Source: Tomocerus qinae
Taxonomy: Eukaryota > Arthropoda > Collembola > Entomobryomorpha > Tomoceridae
NCBI GenBank assembly: GCA_020055645.1
Contig: CM034546.1
Location: forward strand, 104,677,812 to 104,741,811
Direction of reading: 5' to 3'
DNA length: 64,000 nt
Part shown: piece after piece, positions 27,986 to 38,639 of the stretch
Position numbering within the stretch: the stretch's first letter is position 1
How the letters are laid out: every line of letters starts with the position of its first letter
Position numbers and translations under genes: made by a program
The notes under the pieces: generated by a model
The model's input: the letters and a program-made list of their open reading frames with translations, nothing else
Databases searched by the model: none
What the model was told of the DNA's origin: nothing

Positions 27986-28432
27986 CGACGGTTGGTTGAT
28001 CAAAGAGGGTCCTTGTGTGTTGGTAGCGATGGTTGTGCTTGTGGTTGCAGATGACAAACTATTTCCGTTGACCAAAACAGCTGAAGTGCCGTTAAGAATG
28101 ATGTTAGGTTTCCGCCCTGCTCCTCCTGGAGCTAAGTCAAATCCCGCCGCTTGAACGCCTGCATTTGATGTTGACGTAGAGGCGTTATTAGTATTACTAT
28201 CAAAACTGTCACATTCTGCTTTCACAATAGAATTAGCAAGAAGACCATTTCCATTCATGCCAGTTCCTGTAGACATTGTCATTGTCATACAGCCCACCTC
28301 GGCTTTAACTACATTTAAAGTGTTTGCATTAGCTGCATTAGAGTTGCCAGAGCTCGACTGAAACTGAGATTCCACACTCTGGGTACCACTTGAGGTTTGA
28401 GTAACTACTGGAGCAGCCATTGCCATAGCCAT
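27986..28432 (-). CDS. First coding exon of a Ser/Thr/Asn-rich probable nuclear protein
   Basis: The exon encodes 149 residues from the ATG at 28,432 (MAMAMAAPVV) to ...LINQPS, ending in phase 0 at a strong donor, TCG|GTAAGC. Reading on gives a TAA after three codons, so splicing is required. The protein is low-complexity, rich in Ser, Thr, Asn, Ala and Gly, with two VKAE motifs (about residues 44-47 and 70-73) that fit the SUMO-acceptor consensus psi-K-x-E, and an apolar patch NIILNGTSAVLVNG near 110-123. This is typical of the disordered N terminus of an insect transcription factor or cofactor. No DNA-binding domain is in this exon. I cannot name the family. Downstream exons must lie further left or beyond the window. 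Confidence 0.72.
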
Positions 28433-28605
28433 TTTTATTGCGAGCACTAAATGTCTTTCTTTATACTACGAGTAAGCACTATTTTTGGGTCACCACCAAC
28501 GAGTTCACTGTTTTTGCTTGGCTGTTGCAAATTCAGCTTTGGGGTTCAATTGAGAATTTTAAGTTTGTATTAATCAAACTCAAACACTATTTAAACTGGA
28601 GTATT

Positions 28606-28639
28606 CACTGACAGTCAAGAAATACTGCGCTACACGTGT
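28606..28639 (-). promoter_or_regulatory. Candidate core promoter for the 28,432 exon
   Basis: On the minus strand a TCAGT initiator-like word (28,607-28,611) lies about 175 bases upstream of the ATG. An ACACGTGT palindrome containing a CACGTG E-box (28,632-28,639) lies about 21-28 bases before it. There is no clear TATA box. Both are short motifs, so this is only a suggestion. Confidence 0.25.
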
Positions 28640-30589
28640 TGAGCAAAATTTTTAAGACAAATGCTGCGATATGATCTCAGCTTGTGTAAAAGTACTATTT
28701 GTCTTTGTTTTCTTTACTTGCTTCCTAAAAATTACATGACAAAATGTCAAGATTAGAACTTCAAACATGCTTTTTTAAATACTTTATTAAGCGCAAAGAA
28801 AATTTCTACTCTAATACCACATAATATAATAACAGATATAGGTTGGCATAATTGCGCTAATTAATTAGCTATTCTATCCTTTCATATTCTTTGTGCTTAT
28901 ATGCATCAACATAAATGCCAGACCAGTTTTAACCACATTAACTAATTATGCAATGTATATACGCAAAACTGAATTACTCACTTTCCGATTCGATTGCTAA
29001 TTAACTACCTTATAGCTTACTCATGTTTATATTATCTCTCCGTTTCTTTCAAGAGTTTCCGTATTTAATTCAGTTGATTCATACGTATTGGGGTATATAG
29101 AACATTGAACAAGGGTACTACATCAATAATATGCTACGCGCCTAACGAAAACTAAGACAGTGTCCTCCTTTGTATTTAATCTAAGTAGCTAAGCCTAGCC
29201 TAAGACAAGAAGTCCGAGTCTAATGCCAAACGCAGCAAATAAAAAATATTGTCTTGACATATCTAAAATAAAATGGTACATATGGAAAATGGAAATGACT
29301 CATGAAAATAGGTGACAGTTTTCAGCACAATTTTGCAGTTACGTATGAAAGAAGATTAATTTAGTTTGAGCCGAATGATAGTAGCACAATTTGTTGTCAA
29401 TTTAATAATCCTTATTATTTGGATTTCTGTTACAATTTTAGTTTAAAATGTGTTTTAGATTGTGTACACGAAGGAAGAAGAGCTAAAATCGATTATGTGT
29501 GTGTGTGTAAGGTGGTAAGACACAATATGATATCACATGTTGTTTATGTTGATTAAATATTCAAGTCCTTTGTTTGTATTCAAAGGGTTCCGGCAATTTT
29601 TAAGCATCAATGGAATTGAAATTGAAACAAATGTTAAAATTAGAAAGGAAAGTCGTCACTAAATGTAAGAATGACCATTAGTTTGAATATTTAATCATGT
29701 CATTATCATTTGTAAGTGCTTAGAGCTAGTGATTGCGCTGCTACAGCTGTAATAAACGCATGTAAGTCCAATAAAAATTAAATATTTAGACAACAAAAGG
29801 ATTTCTTGCACTGTGTTCCTACTCGGGTTTATTCCTTGGGAAATCCAATTAGAAAATAATTCTTTGTTATAAACTGGAGCAAATCCTGCGGACAATAGTA
29901 ACTGCACAAACAAAGGAACTTAACTTCACTTACTGACTAGTGATTTTCATTTTTACCAAGAAAACTGTGTAAACACTACGTTCTGTAATACATACTTTAC
30001 TAGGTAATCTCGTTTTTGAATTTTTTGTTGTGTTCCTGGCTAACTTTTGTATGAACAATGAATGACGGTTATATCAACGTGGTCAAAGCGAAGAAACTAT
30101 TACGTTATATGAAAATGAAGTTTGAACTATGTCACTAGACCTAAAATGAAACTAAAATCACTAGCTCTTTGTTAACTTTTGGTATTCTTGAGTTTTGTGA
30201 GAATTTGAAACAAAGACTACTAATAAAATGAACAATAATCACAGACAAAGGCGTTAGATAACATAACACTGACATACATTAAAGATGTGAACACGAAGTT
30301 TTCAGAACTGGAAAATAGGTTTTTATGAAAATGTGTGACGCGAAAGGAAAACTTGAGAAGATTGGAAGATGAGGAGATAAATGATCTTATTGGCGATTAC
30401 CTATTCCCTTTTCTTCCCACTCTTTTCGATGTGTGTAAATGAAGTAAGCTGCCACTACACCAGTTACCAGGAAAATGCAATTTTCTATGATTCAGCACAA
30501 AACAAATGGGTTTTGGTTGGATGATGGCATAGAAAATCAGATCTTGAAATGCAAAGTTATATACTGTATATAAGTGAAGAAGAGAACAA
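28640..30589. other. Upstream non-coding region
   Basis: No supported gene. A short GT run lies at about 29,499-29,510. An AT-rich open frame at 29,695-29,913 (minus) has no ATG support or recognisable character. Confidence 0.45.
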
Positions 30590-30970
30590 TTTCCGTTTGT
30601 TTACGGCTAAAAGTCGAGAAAACGAGCGACAAGGACGCAAAATTCACTCACAAACCTCCACGACCAGAATAAAAGCGAGAATGAGCAAATCGTGTACGTA
30701 AGTTCTACTACTACGTAAAGCAAAGCAACACTCGTCTGTCTGTGCACACTCACTCGCATATTAGACTCTGTTTATGTGTGATAATGCTTATCATGGCTAT
30801 AGCTTATACTCAAGTATAGTTCGCAGCACAAAGGAATAGAGCTTGAATGGGAAAGGGCCGGGGCTTAGGGTCTCTTCACAAGCAACTATTGGCCATTTTG
30901 CAGTGCAAGACCCTCCTTTAGTCAACTCCGGGCGCCTTGCATGAAATTCTATCGATCCATGTGTTTCTCC
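30590..30970. promoter_or_regulatory. CpG-rich patch with donor site; candidate promoter and first exon
   Basis: This patch is clearly richer in G+C and CpG than its flanks. On the plus strand an ATG (30,681-30,683) opens MSKSC and meets a consensus donor, TAC|GTAAGT, after 30,697 (phase 2). That resembles the short first coding exon seen at 55,493. No partner exon was found. It may instead be a distal promoter or 5' exon of the minus-strand gene at 28,432. Confidence 0.22.
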
Positions 30971-32872
30971 TGAAGAAACTGAATGTTAACTTGTTATTAT
31001 GTAAGCCTGCCTCTCTTCTCTTGACTCTTCTATATACATACCTACATACATACAGACCTATATTATACTTATACGAACGTCTTTAAAAATGTTCTTTGTA
31101 ATTTCCAGAAAGCTACTTTGCATCGTACGATCCTATATAGGTGTAACTCTGTATAAGATTGTATTTGTGAGAGATATACAAAATACAAACCTGAATGAGA
31201 ATGAGCTATGTGAACATTGTGATGTGAATGCTTCATTCTCCCTTTTTTGCTTTGTGTTAACTTACCTGCTGAACTCAGAGGGTAACTTTGCTTCGCTTCC
31301 CTTCTATTATCTAATGCCTTTAAATTAGCTATACCTTTACTTTACGTTAACTTAGGGCATGTATTTTTCTGTTACCTACTAAATACATTATGTATTTATA
31401 TAGCTCTGTGTACGTAGGTATGCGTTTAATATACTTTTGTGATGCAGACACTACTACAATGCACGAACGTAGAGGCATTTTATATAATAGTATCTTGTTT
31501 CTGAACTAGCAGCACATACCTTAACTACTATTAGTACTGTATATATTCGATGTAGAGTATGTTAATAGGAATAACTATCGGTGGTCCATTACACACTGAT
31601 TACTTGTCTCGCTCTTGTAAGCTTGTATGTAACGTGTAAATATTCATATAGTATGCATACGTGTATAGTTTACATTTTATCTATATGCATTCGCATTCTC
31701 TACAGCAATTCTGTCGATGCTTTACATAATTGTAGTTTGCTACGTCCTTGTCCTTAATTAATTATTCACATTAATTACCATTTTTTACCATACCGTACGG
31801 TTATCCTCCGATTTGTAACTGTCACTACCATACTGATCAATTAAGCTGCTAATAAACAGTACTGGTAATGGATGGTACTTGCAGTTTATCATCATTTTAT
31901 GCATTTTATCATGTGATGTATACTGTGTAGATAGTAAAAGTATACATTATTATTGCGGCCATACATGTATACGTACGTATTGGCTCTAATCTGCATCTGC
32001 ATGAATTGCTAATATTATTATTCTTTGTGTAAAATTGCATTATTACTGTGATAATGGCACTAAAAGTGGTAATAGGATACTTAGCACGTTTTTTATACCG
32101 TATTTAATTTGACTCATCACATTTATCATGTAACTACCATCATCCCTGACCATATATGTGTTTTACGGGGGAATGAAACCATCCAGTGAAATATATATTT
32201 ATATTTAAGATACAAATTACAGATTTATTGTTCTTGCATGAGTTGCACTTGTATAGCTTTTCTCGAGAGCAACTGTAATTTTTTCAGTTATTTCAATATT
32301 TCAGATGTTACAACATTTTCTGTAAGTTGCAGAAAATCTTCCTTTAAAAGGTGATGAGCTAATCTGCGCCTTAAGCCTTTTTCCAAGAACTACGAAAGGG
32401 TTAAAATGTCCGACCGCAAGGAAAGAAATACTATTTTCTGCCCTGTGCGCCATAGGGTGAAGGAAAAGCTCACACACACCAATAAATAAGTGTTAGCATT
32501 TAGTAGCTCGGGTTATTTTATGTTACACAGGAACATATAATAGAAAAGTGTAGTGTAAGTTGTAAAACGAGCAAACAAAATTGTTTTATTTTTTTAGTTA
32601 ATGTACGAGTAATTGCATAGAATATACACTGTGTTTTGTGCTATTTAATTAAAATTATTTTCCAGAAAGTACAGCTGCTACATGCTAAAATCTCTAACAA
32701 ATGTTAAATCAAAAATGTCAATTAAATCAACAAAATGTTTCCTAAAAAGTATAATACTAATAATTATGTATTCAGTAATTTAAAAAATTGTCTACATTTA
32801 AAAATGCAAATGGTTACTACATATTAAATGACTTATCAAGAAATTGTAACTAAATTTCCTGTGTACAGAAAA
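30971..32872. other. Intergenic, nothing recognised
   Basis: AT-rich sequence with no supported gene. The open frame at 31,089-31,328 encodes a hydrophobic, composition-driven peptide and is not accepted. Confidence 0.45.
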
Positions 32873-32880
32873 CTAATGAC

Positions 32881-33350
32881 CAAGGCCCGCATAATTAAGT
32901 ACTCGAAAACCTTAAAATAATTAATTAATAATTACCCAAAAGCGGTAAAATAAGTATATAATAAGTACTAAAAAACTACAAAATAAGTAATTAAAAGTAC
33001 AAAAAACCCCAAAATAAGTATGAAAAATAAGTGAAGAAAATTTTCTTTCAAAAATAAAAGGCTTTGCGATAGTCTAAAGTAGAGGCTTGCGCTTGATTTT
33101 TTAATGGGATTGTCCAAATTAATGTTAGAAAATATTTTTACCAAGTCCTAATTTAGGCTAACATTTCGCTAAAATAAGTACTAAATAATGTTTTATACTA
33201 AAATAATTAGTAATTATAAGTATATATTCAAATTGCTGAAATAAGTATTCATAAGAGTATGAAACGGATAAATGTAGAAGCCAAATGTGTAAATGTGCGT
33301 TCAAACTCATACCCATTAAAAGTTAGAAATACTTAATTATCCGGGTCTTG
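32881..33350. mobile_element. hAT-type MITE (470 bp) with 8-bp target duplication
   Basis: The ends are CAAGGCCCGCATAATTAAG and, from the right, CAAGACCCGGATAATTAAG, giving about 21-bp terminal inverted repeats with two mismatches. They are flanked immediately by CTAATGAC (32,873-32,880) and CTAATGAT (33,351-33,358), an 8-bp target duplication with one difference. Eight-base duplications and short terminal repeats fit hAT elements; the subfamily is not known. There is no transposase ORF. The interior is filled with degenerate AAAATAAGTA words, so it may have grown from a tandem repeat. Confidence 0.82.
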
Positions 33351-33358
33351 CTAATGAT

Positions 33359-35044
33359 TGACTACTACATTTTTTCTTTGCAATTCTAAAACATACTAAT
33401 AAAATGTAATAATTTGTATAAATCACAACGAAAGAATAGAAATGTCTATACAATAATTGAAAATAATATTGGGGCACTTCTGGACGAAATTCTACTAGAA
33501 CTTTCTCAAGCTCTCTCCTTATATGTTGATGGCTAGTAGCAAAATACTGACCACATATTATACTAGCACTTAACAGCCTACACGATTACCTACATTGAAG
33601 CTACTTCTATCTATAATATGCATGTTCCTTCATGTGAAAGGGACGCAAGCATAAGCAAGGCAGTATTACCCAAGCATAAGACAAGCACGTGAGGTTTTCT
33701 TACTCCCTGTGCAACGGTCAGGTAACAAAATTGACTTTTGGGTACCTGCGGTCGGCAGGTAGGAAATATTTTTAGATTAATCCTTTAAGCTTTCGCTAAA
33801 CAACACACACCCCTTTAAAATACTGTTAGTAGTTTGATTGAAGAAGGCGCACGCAGAGATTACGGATTAACCCAATTCGCAGAACTGCTAGCAAGTCCTA
33901 GAATTATTAGTTGCATGCATATGTCTTCCTGTCACTTTCAGTGTTTACTTTGTTTGTTATGTGTTCTGTTTTGTACGAGTGGTTTATGTAGTCTGTGTTT
34001 GCGCTAATGTACGAAATTAAACATCGTCCTGTGTAATTATTGCAGCAATATCAATTTGTAAAGGCGTATGCATTTATCGTGCTCACATATTACACACGTA
34101 ATGAATAAGGGATAGCTTTTCATTTTGACGTTTAGACTCACATTACCCACTAGCTTAGACTTTGATGTATATAAACAGAAAAGTATGGCTTGCCTCAGAC
34201 TACGCATGGTTGAACCCATTGTTGTATTACGGTCAGAAATGTCTGCAGATATGTATTATTCATGTATCAAATTGCAAACGTTGATAGCGATAGGTCAGCA
34301 AATATCATCACACATGATGGCATTAAATAAATAACAAAGATAGAGGAAGTTGTTTCGACCTCTTGTTGAATGATGCAGTTGATGTGCCTTTAGACTCAAA
34401 ATGGTATATTTCTAGTATTTTCCTAATTTACTGGGATGGAATAAAATGTTCTTTTGTATCAGTAATCAGTACAGTAATACTTACAAGCGTTTATGTCCCA
34501 TGGTGTAGTATAATTGTTGTAGTCCACAAGTGCTTATTAGCATAATACAGGTTGAAGTCGGCAGTCTGTGTTCGCCCTGTTAATTAACGCGACAATTTTT
34601 ATGGTTCGTATAATAATACAGGGAATCCAGTTGTTTGTGTGAAGGTAGATTGTGAATTTATTAATTGCAGACATATTTTTCTTATATTTAGGATATGTAT
34701 ACTTAATACAAAGTACAGTAACAATAACACAAAAGGTATCAACAGTAAGTAGGTTTTTATTCGTCTCCTTATTACTTGAAGCATTTTTGACCATGCATAA
34801 TGAATTTGACTTGGTGCGGTAATCATTAGGTTCACAGCATCAGATAAGCGACAACTTTCGAGTTAAGCACATGCAATAACTCAATTAAAGCATCTAATAA
34901 TAAACGTGGTTTTATTCCTTTGTAAAGCCATTTCGGTGCATATCCTAAGGACATTAATTGTAGAAGTAAACCTGTAGTGCTATACATCGCACATATGCAT
35001 AAAATATTTTATGAACATTAAAGCGAAGTCTGCATGCAAATTAC
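33359..35044. other. Intergenic, nothing recognised
   Basis: No supported gene. Open frames at 34,037-34,835 occur on both strands, overlap each other and start from non-ATG codons. Confidence 0.45.
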
Positions 35045-35346
35045 CCATCCAAGAAAATTAATTGTTTTATTTTTAGTACTCTAATATTTTGCTTTGGTTT
35101 TGATTCGAATGGGTTTGTTTCTCGGGGCTTTTCAACCACTGAAATTTCGGGTGCTCTATTTTGTGTGGTTGAATCACGATTAGGTAATATTTTGTATTCC
35201 ACGCTCATCGTTGGCGGTATCCGTCTTACATTTGATGGTGAAATCGATTGAAGAATACGAAAACATTTTAGTGTGGAGCTCTTGTGAGAAGGATCTTCTT
35301 TTACGATGGACACAGAAGACACATAGCAAATAGATTTCTCACTCGA
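35045..35346 (-). CDS. Candidate internal exon, about 100 codons, unknown
   Basis: The minus-strand frame is polar and protein-like: SSEKSICYVSSVSIVKED at the start, then Pro/Arg/Lys/Ser-rich sequence with SPSNVRRIPPTMSVEYK and NPFESKPKQN. It is preceded by a CAG acceptor-like site (35,349-35,347) and followed by a GG|GTAATT donor-like site (35,045/35,044). There is no ATG at its upstream edge, so it would be internal. The acceptor lacks a strong pyrimidine tract. It could belong to an unseen minus-strand gene or be a long chance frame. Confidence 0.25.
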
Positions 35347-37753
35347 CTGAGTTCTTATACTAAATAAAAATTTCTAGCAGTTTATGAATGTCAGTTTAGA
35401 ACATTTATGTACTCGAAATTCTCTTATGGATTTATTTATTCTGCAACGCAGCACAATAGACTGTATAAATGGTAAAAATGATCCCTAAAATTCCTCAAAC
35501 CACAATCTAACCTACCTAATACTAGCAAATAATGTATATCTCTAGCCGCATGACTTTGTATTTCACAAACTCCGGTCCACCTGCATGAATTCTCACAATC
35601 CGCCAGATCCTTCACTCAAATAGATGACAGAATGAATCACTATGCATTAAATGCATGGATTCCATATGGCAAAGCTCATTAATTTTACACACGAAAAAGA
35701 AAGTAAAACCCGAGCCCTTATCATCACATCATTTTATGGGATCCATACAGGATCTAGGAACGCGATGTGCCATAAAATTTCAATAATAATTTATGATATG
35801 CACAACACATAGCATTGCTCATGCTTACCTTTTCTCGTTTTGATTCTACCTTATGAAATTCAAATTAATTCAGATATTATACTGTTTTAGGTTACTCGGT
35901 TGGGTACCTATATATAGGTTACGGTTGAATGATGACCAGTACTTGTGAAGTGAGCTATGGTAGAATATATAATTAGCTAGTTCAGCCTAAGGTAACATTG
36001 CCTGTGGTCTTCTTTTAATGGTTTTATACGTTCTGATACAGATGCAGCCAGATTTCTCAAGAGAAAAGAAGATCTATTTGCTCAAGTATACTAAATGCTA
36101 TACGTATGTATGTTAACGCATTTATTACTAAATGAATGATCCGAACGCGTTAAAGGTATATATTTCTAATGGAAATTATGCGGAACAAGAGCCAAGTGTA
36201 GTGAAGCTTGACCATAAATCATCAAAAACCGTTTATTTCTGTCACATTTCTCACTGCAGAATGAGACTGGGTAAATGGCACTGCTCTCCTAGAAGCGCAC
36301 ATGAGCGAATTAGAGAAATAAAGTGATATGTAAAAAACTCAACAAAGCTATTCCAAGGAAATTTCATAGCCCCTTCGTTTTCATTGTGCAAGCCAAGCAA
36401 ATAAAATGCAGAGAAGATTCCAAGTAAGTATTCATTTTTACTACCTCTGAGATATACATATGCTTAACGCACTTCTTTTTATGCATCTTTTACTCTACTA
36501 CTGCAATGCTTTCCTTGCCTTGACTTTTGTCACTGGTGTGCTATCACTCCATTAACAATAGACTTTGAATTCCTTAAAGGATTTACTGAGCAACATTAAT
36601 AACGCTGTGGGAACACACAGGCCAAAAGCGTGCAACAAAAGAGATAATGCTAAATCACATTTTAAACTATCCAATTTGATGACTTTTACAGATTAGCATA
36701 CTCCGCTGAGAGCCAACTTTTCAGGACACTGGCCTCTAATATTGCCAATATAGACCAAGTTCCTTTCAGAATTTTCTCCCAAGTTCAACCCTTTAACTAC
36801 TTCCAAATGACACACCACGCTAATGTTCTCCTCAACGGGCTTATAAGATATACCATACAAAATGAAATATGGCCATAATCATTTTCACATAAATAATCCT
36901 TTAAATCACATTTTCGCCAGCAAAAAAATTAGTCCAAGTATACTATGTGTAGACTCAGCTGACAATTGTGACGTAAAATGCAATTATACAAAGAGAATTA
37001 CGATAAGGATTAATAGATTTCACAGCGTACTCCCCCGTTGGAAATAAATGGAACAGTATTTTGAGAACTGCCTCTATTTCTACATATAGTGCCTACAAAA
37101 CCTATATAAAACCTCGCACACTGTATATTAGCAATTTGGTATTATCGCGAAGGCGGGGCTAACAACAAATCCAATTATTTCAGAACATATATTTCCAAAT
37201 GATATATTTTTTAGAAACTTGACCTCTTTATGTACTACACGAGGCTGTAGTGTTTTTTAACTTTTGGTAGAAATTTTTACTTGTATTGCTTCATACTTTA
37301 AGAATGTTGATCAATAGTAAGATGGAACTTTTTATAATCTTTCGACGCTACCGGAAGAGTCCTTGTTGGTTGAAAGTTGTGAAAGAGTTCTGGTATTTGT
37401 GATATAGGTAGAAGCCAATGGTATGTTTATAATAGTTATCTTATCTAACAGAAGCATAGAGCATACATACATAGGAGCATGACCATTGGTATAATCGAAC
37501 GAAACTGGAAAGAACAGAGTTATGTAACAATTTTTATGGAATGTGTCTAATCGGTTCAATAATTTTAGTTCAATAAGGATGCATTTTTAGAGGTATATAC
37601 GGGTATATACTTATATTAACATTGGTATTTGTGATTGGTAAGATAGAAGATGTTTAGCTTTTTCTTCCGTTGTTATTGCTCCAGTTCCATTTTTTGCAAT
37701 GAATTGCAAACAAACGGTTAGGAGTATAGGATCGCTGTGATCACGTATGGTAT
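35347..37753. other. Mostly non-coding region
   Basis: Contains one candidate small ORF (36,132-36,326). Otherwise AT-rich sequence with no recognised gene or repeat. Confidence 0.4.
36132..36326 (+). CDS. Small ORF, 64 aa, unknown
   Basis: The ATG-initiated frame begins MNDPNALKVYISNGNYAEQE and ends SAHERIREIK before TGA. It is polar with three cysteines and two histidines in the second half (YFCHISHCRMRLGKWHC), which might suggest metal binding but fits no finger spacing I recognise. It has no signal peptide. A GGGTAAAT donor-like site occurs inside, so part of it could be an exon. A chance frame of this length is quite possible. Confidence 0.22.
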   Translation: MNDPNALKVYISNGNYAEQEPSVVKLDHKSSKTVYFCHISHCRMRLGKWHCSPRSAHERIREIK

Positions 37754-37883
37754 GGTATATTGGGACCACCCCAAATTGTCAACACCTTTTTGTCAACACC
37801 GAATTGTCAACACAGTTTTGACCCCTTTGGTCGTCAACACCTTTTTGTCAACACAAATCAACCCATTTAGACTTTTTGTCAAC

Positions 37884-38009
37884 ACAAGTTTTTTCGTAGG
37901 TACAAGTCTTTATTTGAGAAGTAGGAATAACAAATATGAGTGTGGTTGCACACGACGGTGTAACTTACGGCGGTGTGCATTAACATTCTTTGCGTTATCA
38001 GTTATTTAA
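37884..38009 (+). pseudogene. FLYWCH-like zinc-finger fragment of a MULE
   Basis: The frame just upstream of the transposase fragment reads SLYLRSRNNKYECGCTRR followed by CNLRRC. The aromatic residues, basic stretch and Cys spacing resemble the FLYWCH finger that precedes many animal MULE transposases. It is in a different frame from the following fragment (a stop and frame change separate them), and no His pair is visible, so it is degenerate. The assignment rests on context and partial motif. Confidence 0.4.
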
Positions 38010-38023
38010 ATATCTGATCTACG

Positions 38024-38314
38024 ATGCAGTTTACTAGAGATCAAGATTTACAAACGCAGGCACTACTTCCACCAGAACACTTGCTAAAAAGGTACATTCA
38101 CTCCTACAAAGTTAACGATTGTGTGTTTCGAGATCCTCAACATGTGTCACTTTTGAATTTATCGGACTTCGAAACTTTGAGAGGCGATCCATTTATGTGG
38201 TATGACTGTAACTCAAGCAACGAGATGTTAATATTTACAACCGCAAATAATCTGAAAAAGTTATACTCCTGTGAAACTTGGATTGCTGATGGGACCTTCA
38301 AAACAACTCAGTAA
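38024..38314 (+). pseudogene. Truncated MULE transposase N-terminal fragment
   Basis: Ninety-six codons from an ATG. The part from LLPPEHLLKRYIHSYKV through WYDCNSSNEMLIFTTANNL ends with TWIADGTFKTTQ and TAA. The closing motif matches the catalytic-domain entry of animal MULE transposases (W-x-A/M-D-G-T-F-K-T, containing the first catalytic Asp), which should continue for several hundred residues with the second Asp and a Glu. Here the frame stops at once and the following bases are AT-rich non-coding sequence up to the right terminal repeat. It is therefore an internal-deletion derivative. Confidence 0.75.
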
Positions 38315-38639
38315 ACTGTAAAGTATACCAAACGCCTAAAAAAATAGTTCGCAATAAATCAAAAACGTCATTTTCGGAGTGGATTTATACGATAGCGGAC
38401 AAATTATGAAAAATTGTTACAATATTTTTGAGATGAAATGATCTGATTTTTTACATTTACACTTTACAAGTGATCTAGTATTACTTTTTACATGATTTTT
38501 TACTTGTACATTCATTGACTGATTATTTACCGTGACTAATTCTTTTAAAATATTGCATTGAATAATAATTGGTGTTGACAAAAAATTTTTCGTGTGTTGA
38601 CAAAAAAGGGTTGACAATTCGGGGGTGAATCGGTATATT

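Larger units (their letters stand above)
37762..38631 (+). mobile_element. Mutator-like (MULE) element remnant, 870 bp, with 8-bp target duplication
   Basis: The element is bounded by exact GGTATATT duplications (37,754-37,761 and 38,632-38,639). Its ends are related inverted repeats: GGGACCACCCCAAATTGTC on the left and, from the right, GATTCACCCCCGAATTGTC. Both ends contain repeated TTGTCAACAC words, six on the left (37,770-37,890) and three inverted on the right (38,571-38,620), so it also looks foldback-like. Inside is a broken transposase N terminus ending in the MULE signature WIADGTFKT. Target duplications of 8-10 bp fit MULEs. It is non-autonomous. Confidence 0.85.

Noticed and set aside
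29499..29510. Short GT microsatellite
   Set aside because: Too short to be noteworthy.
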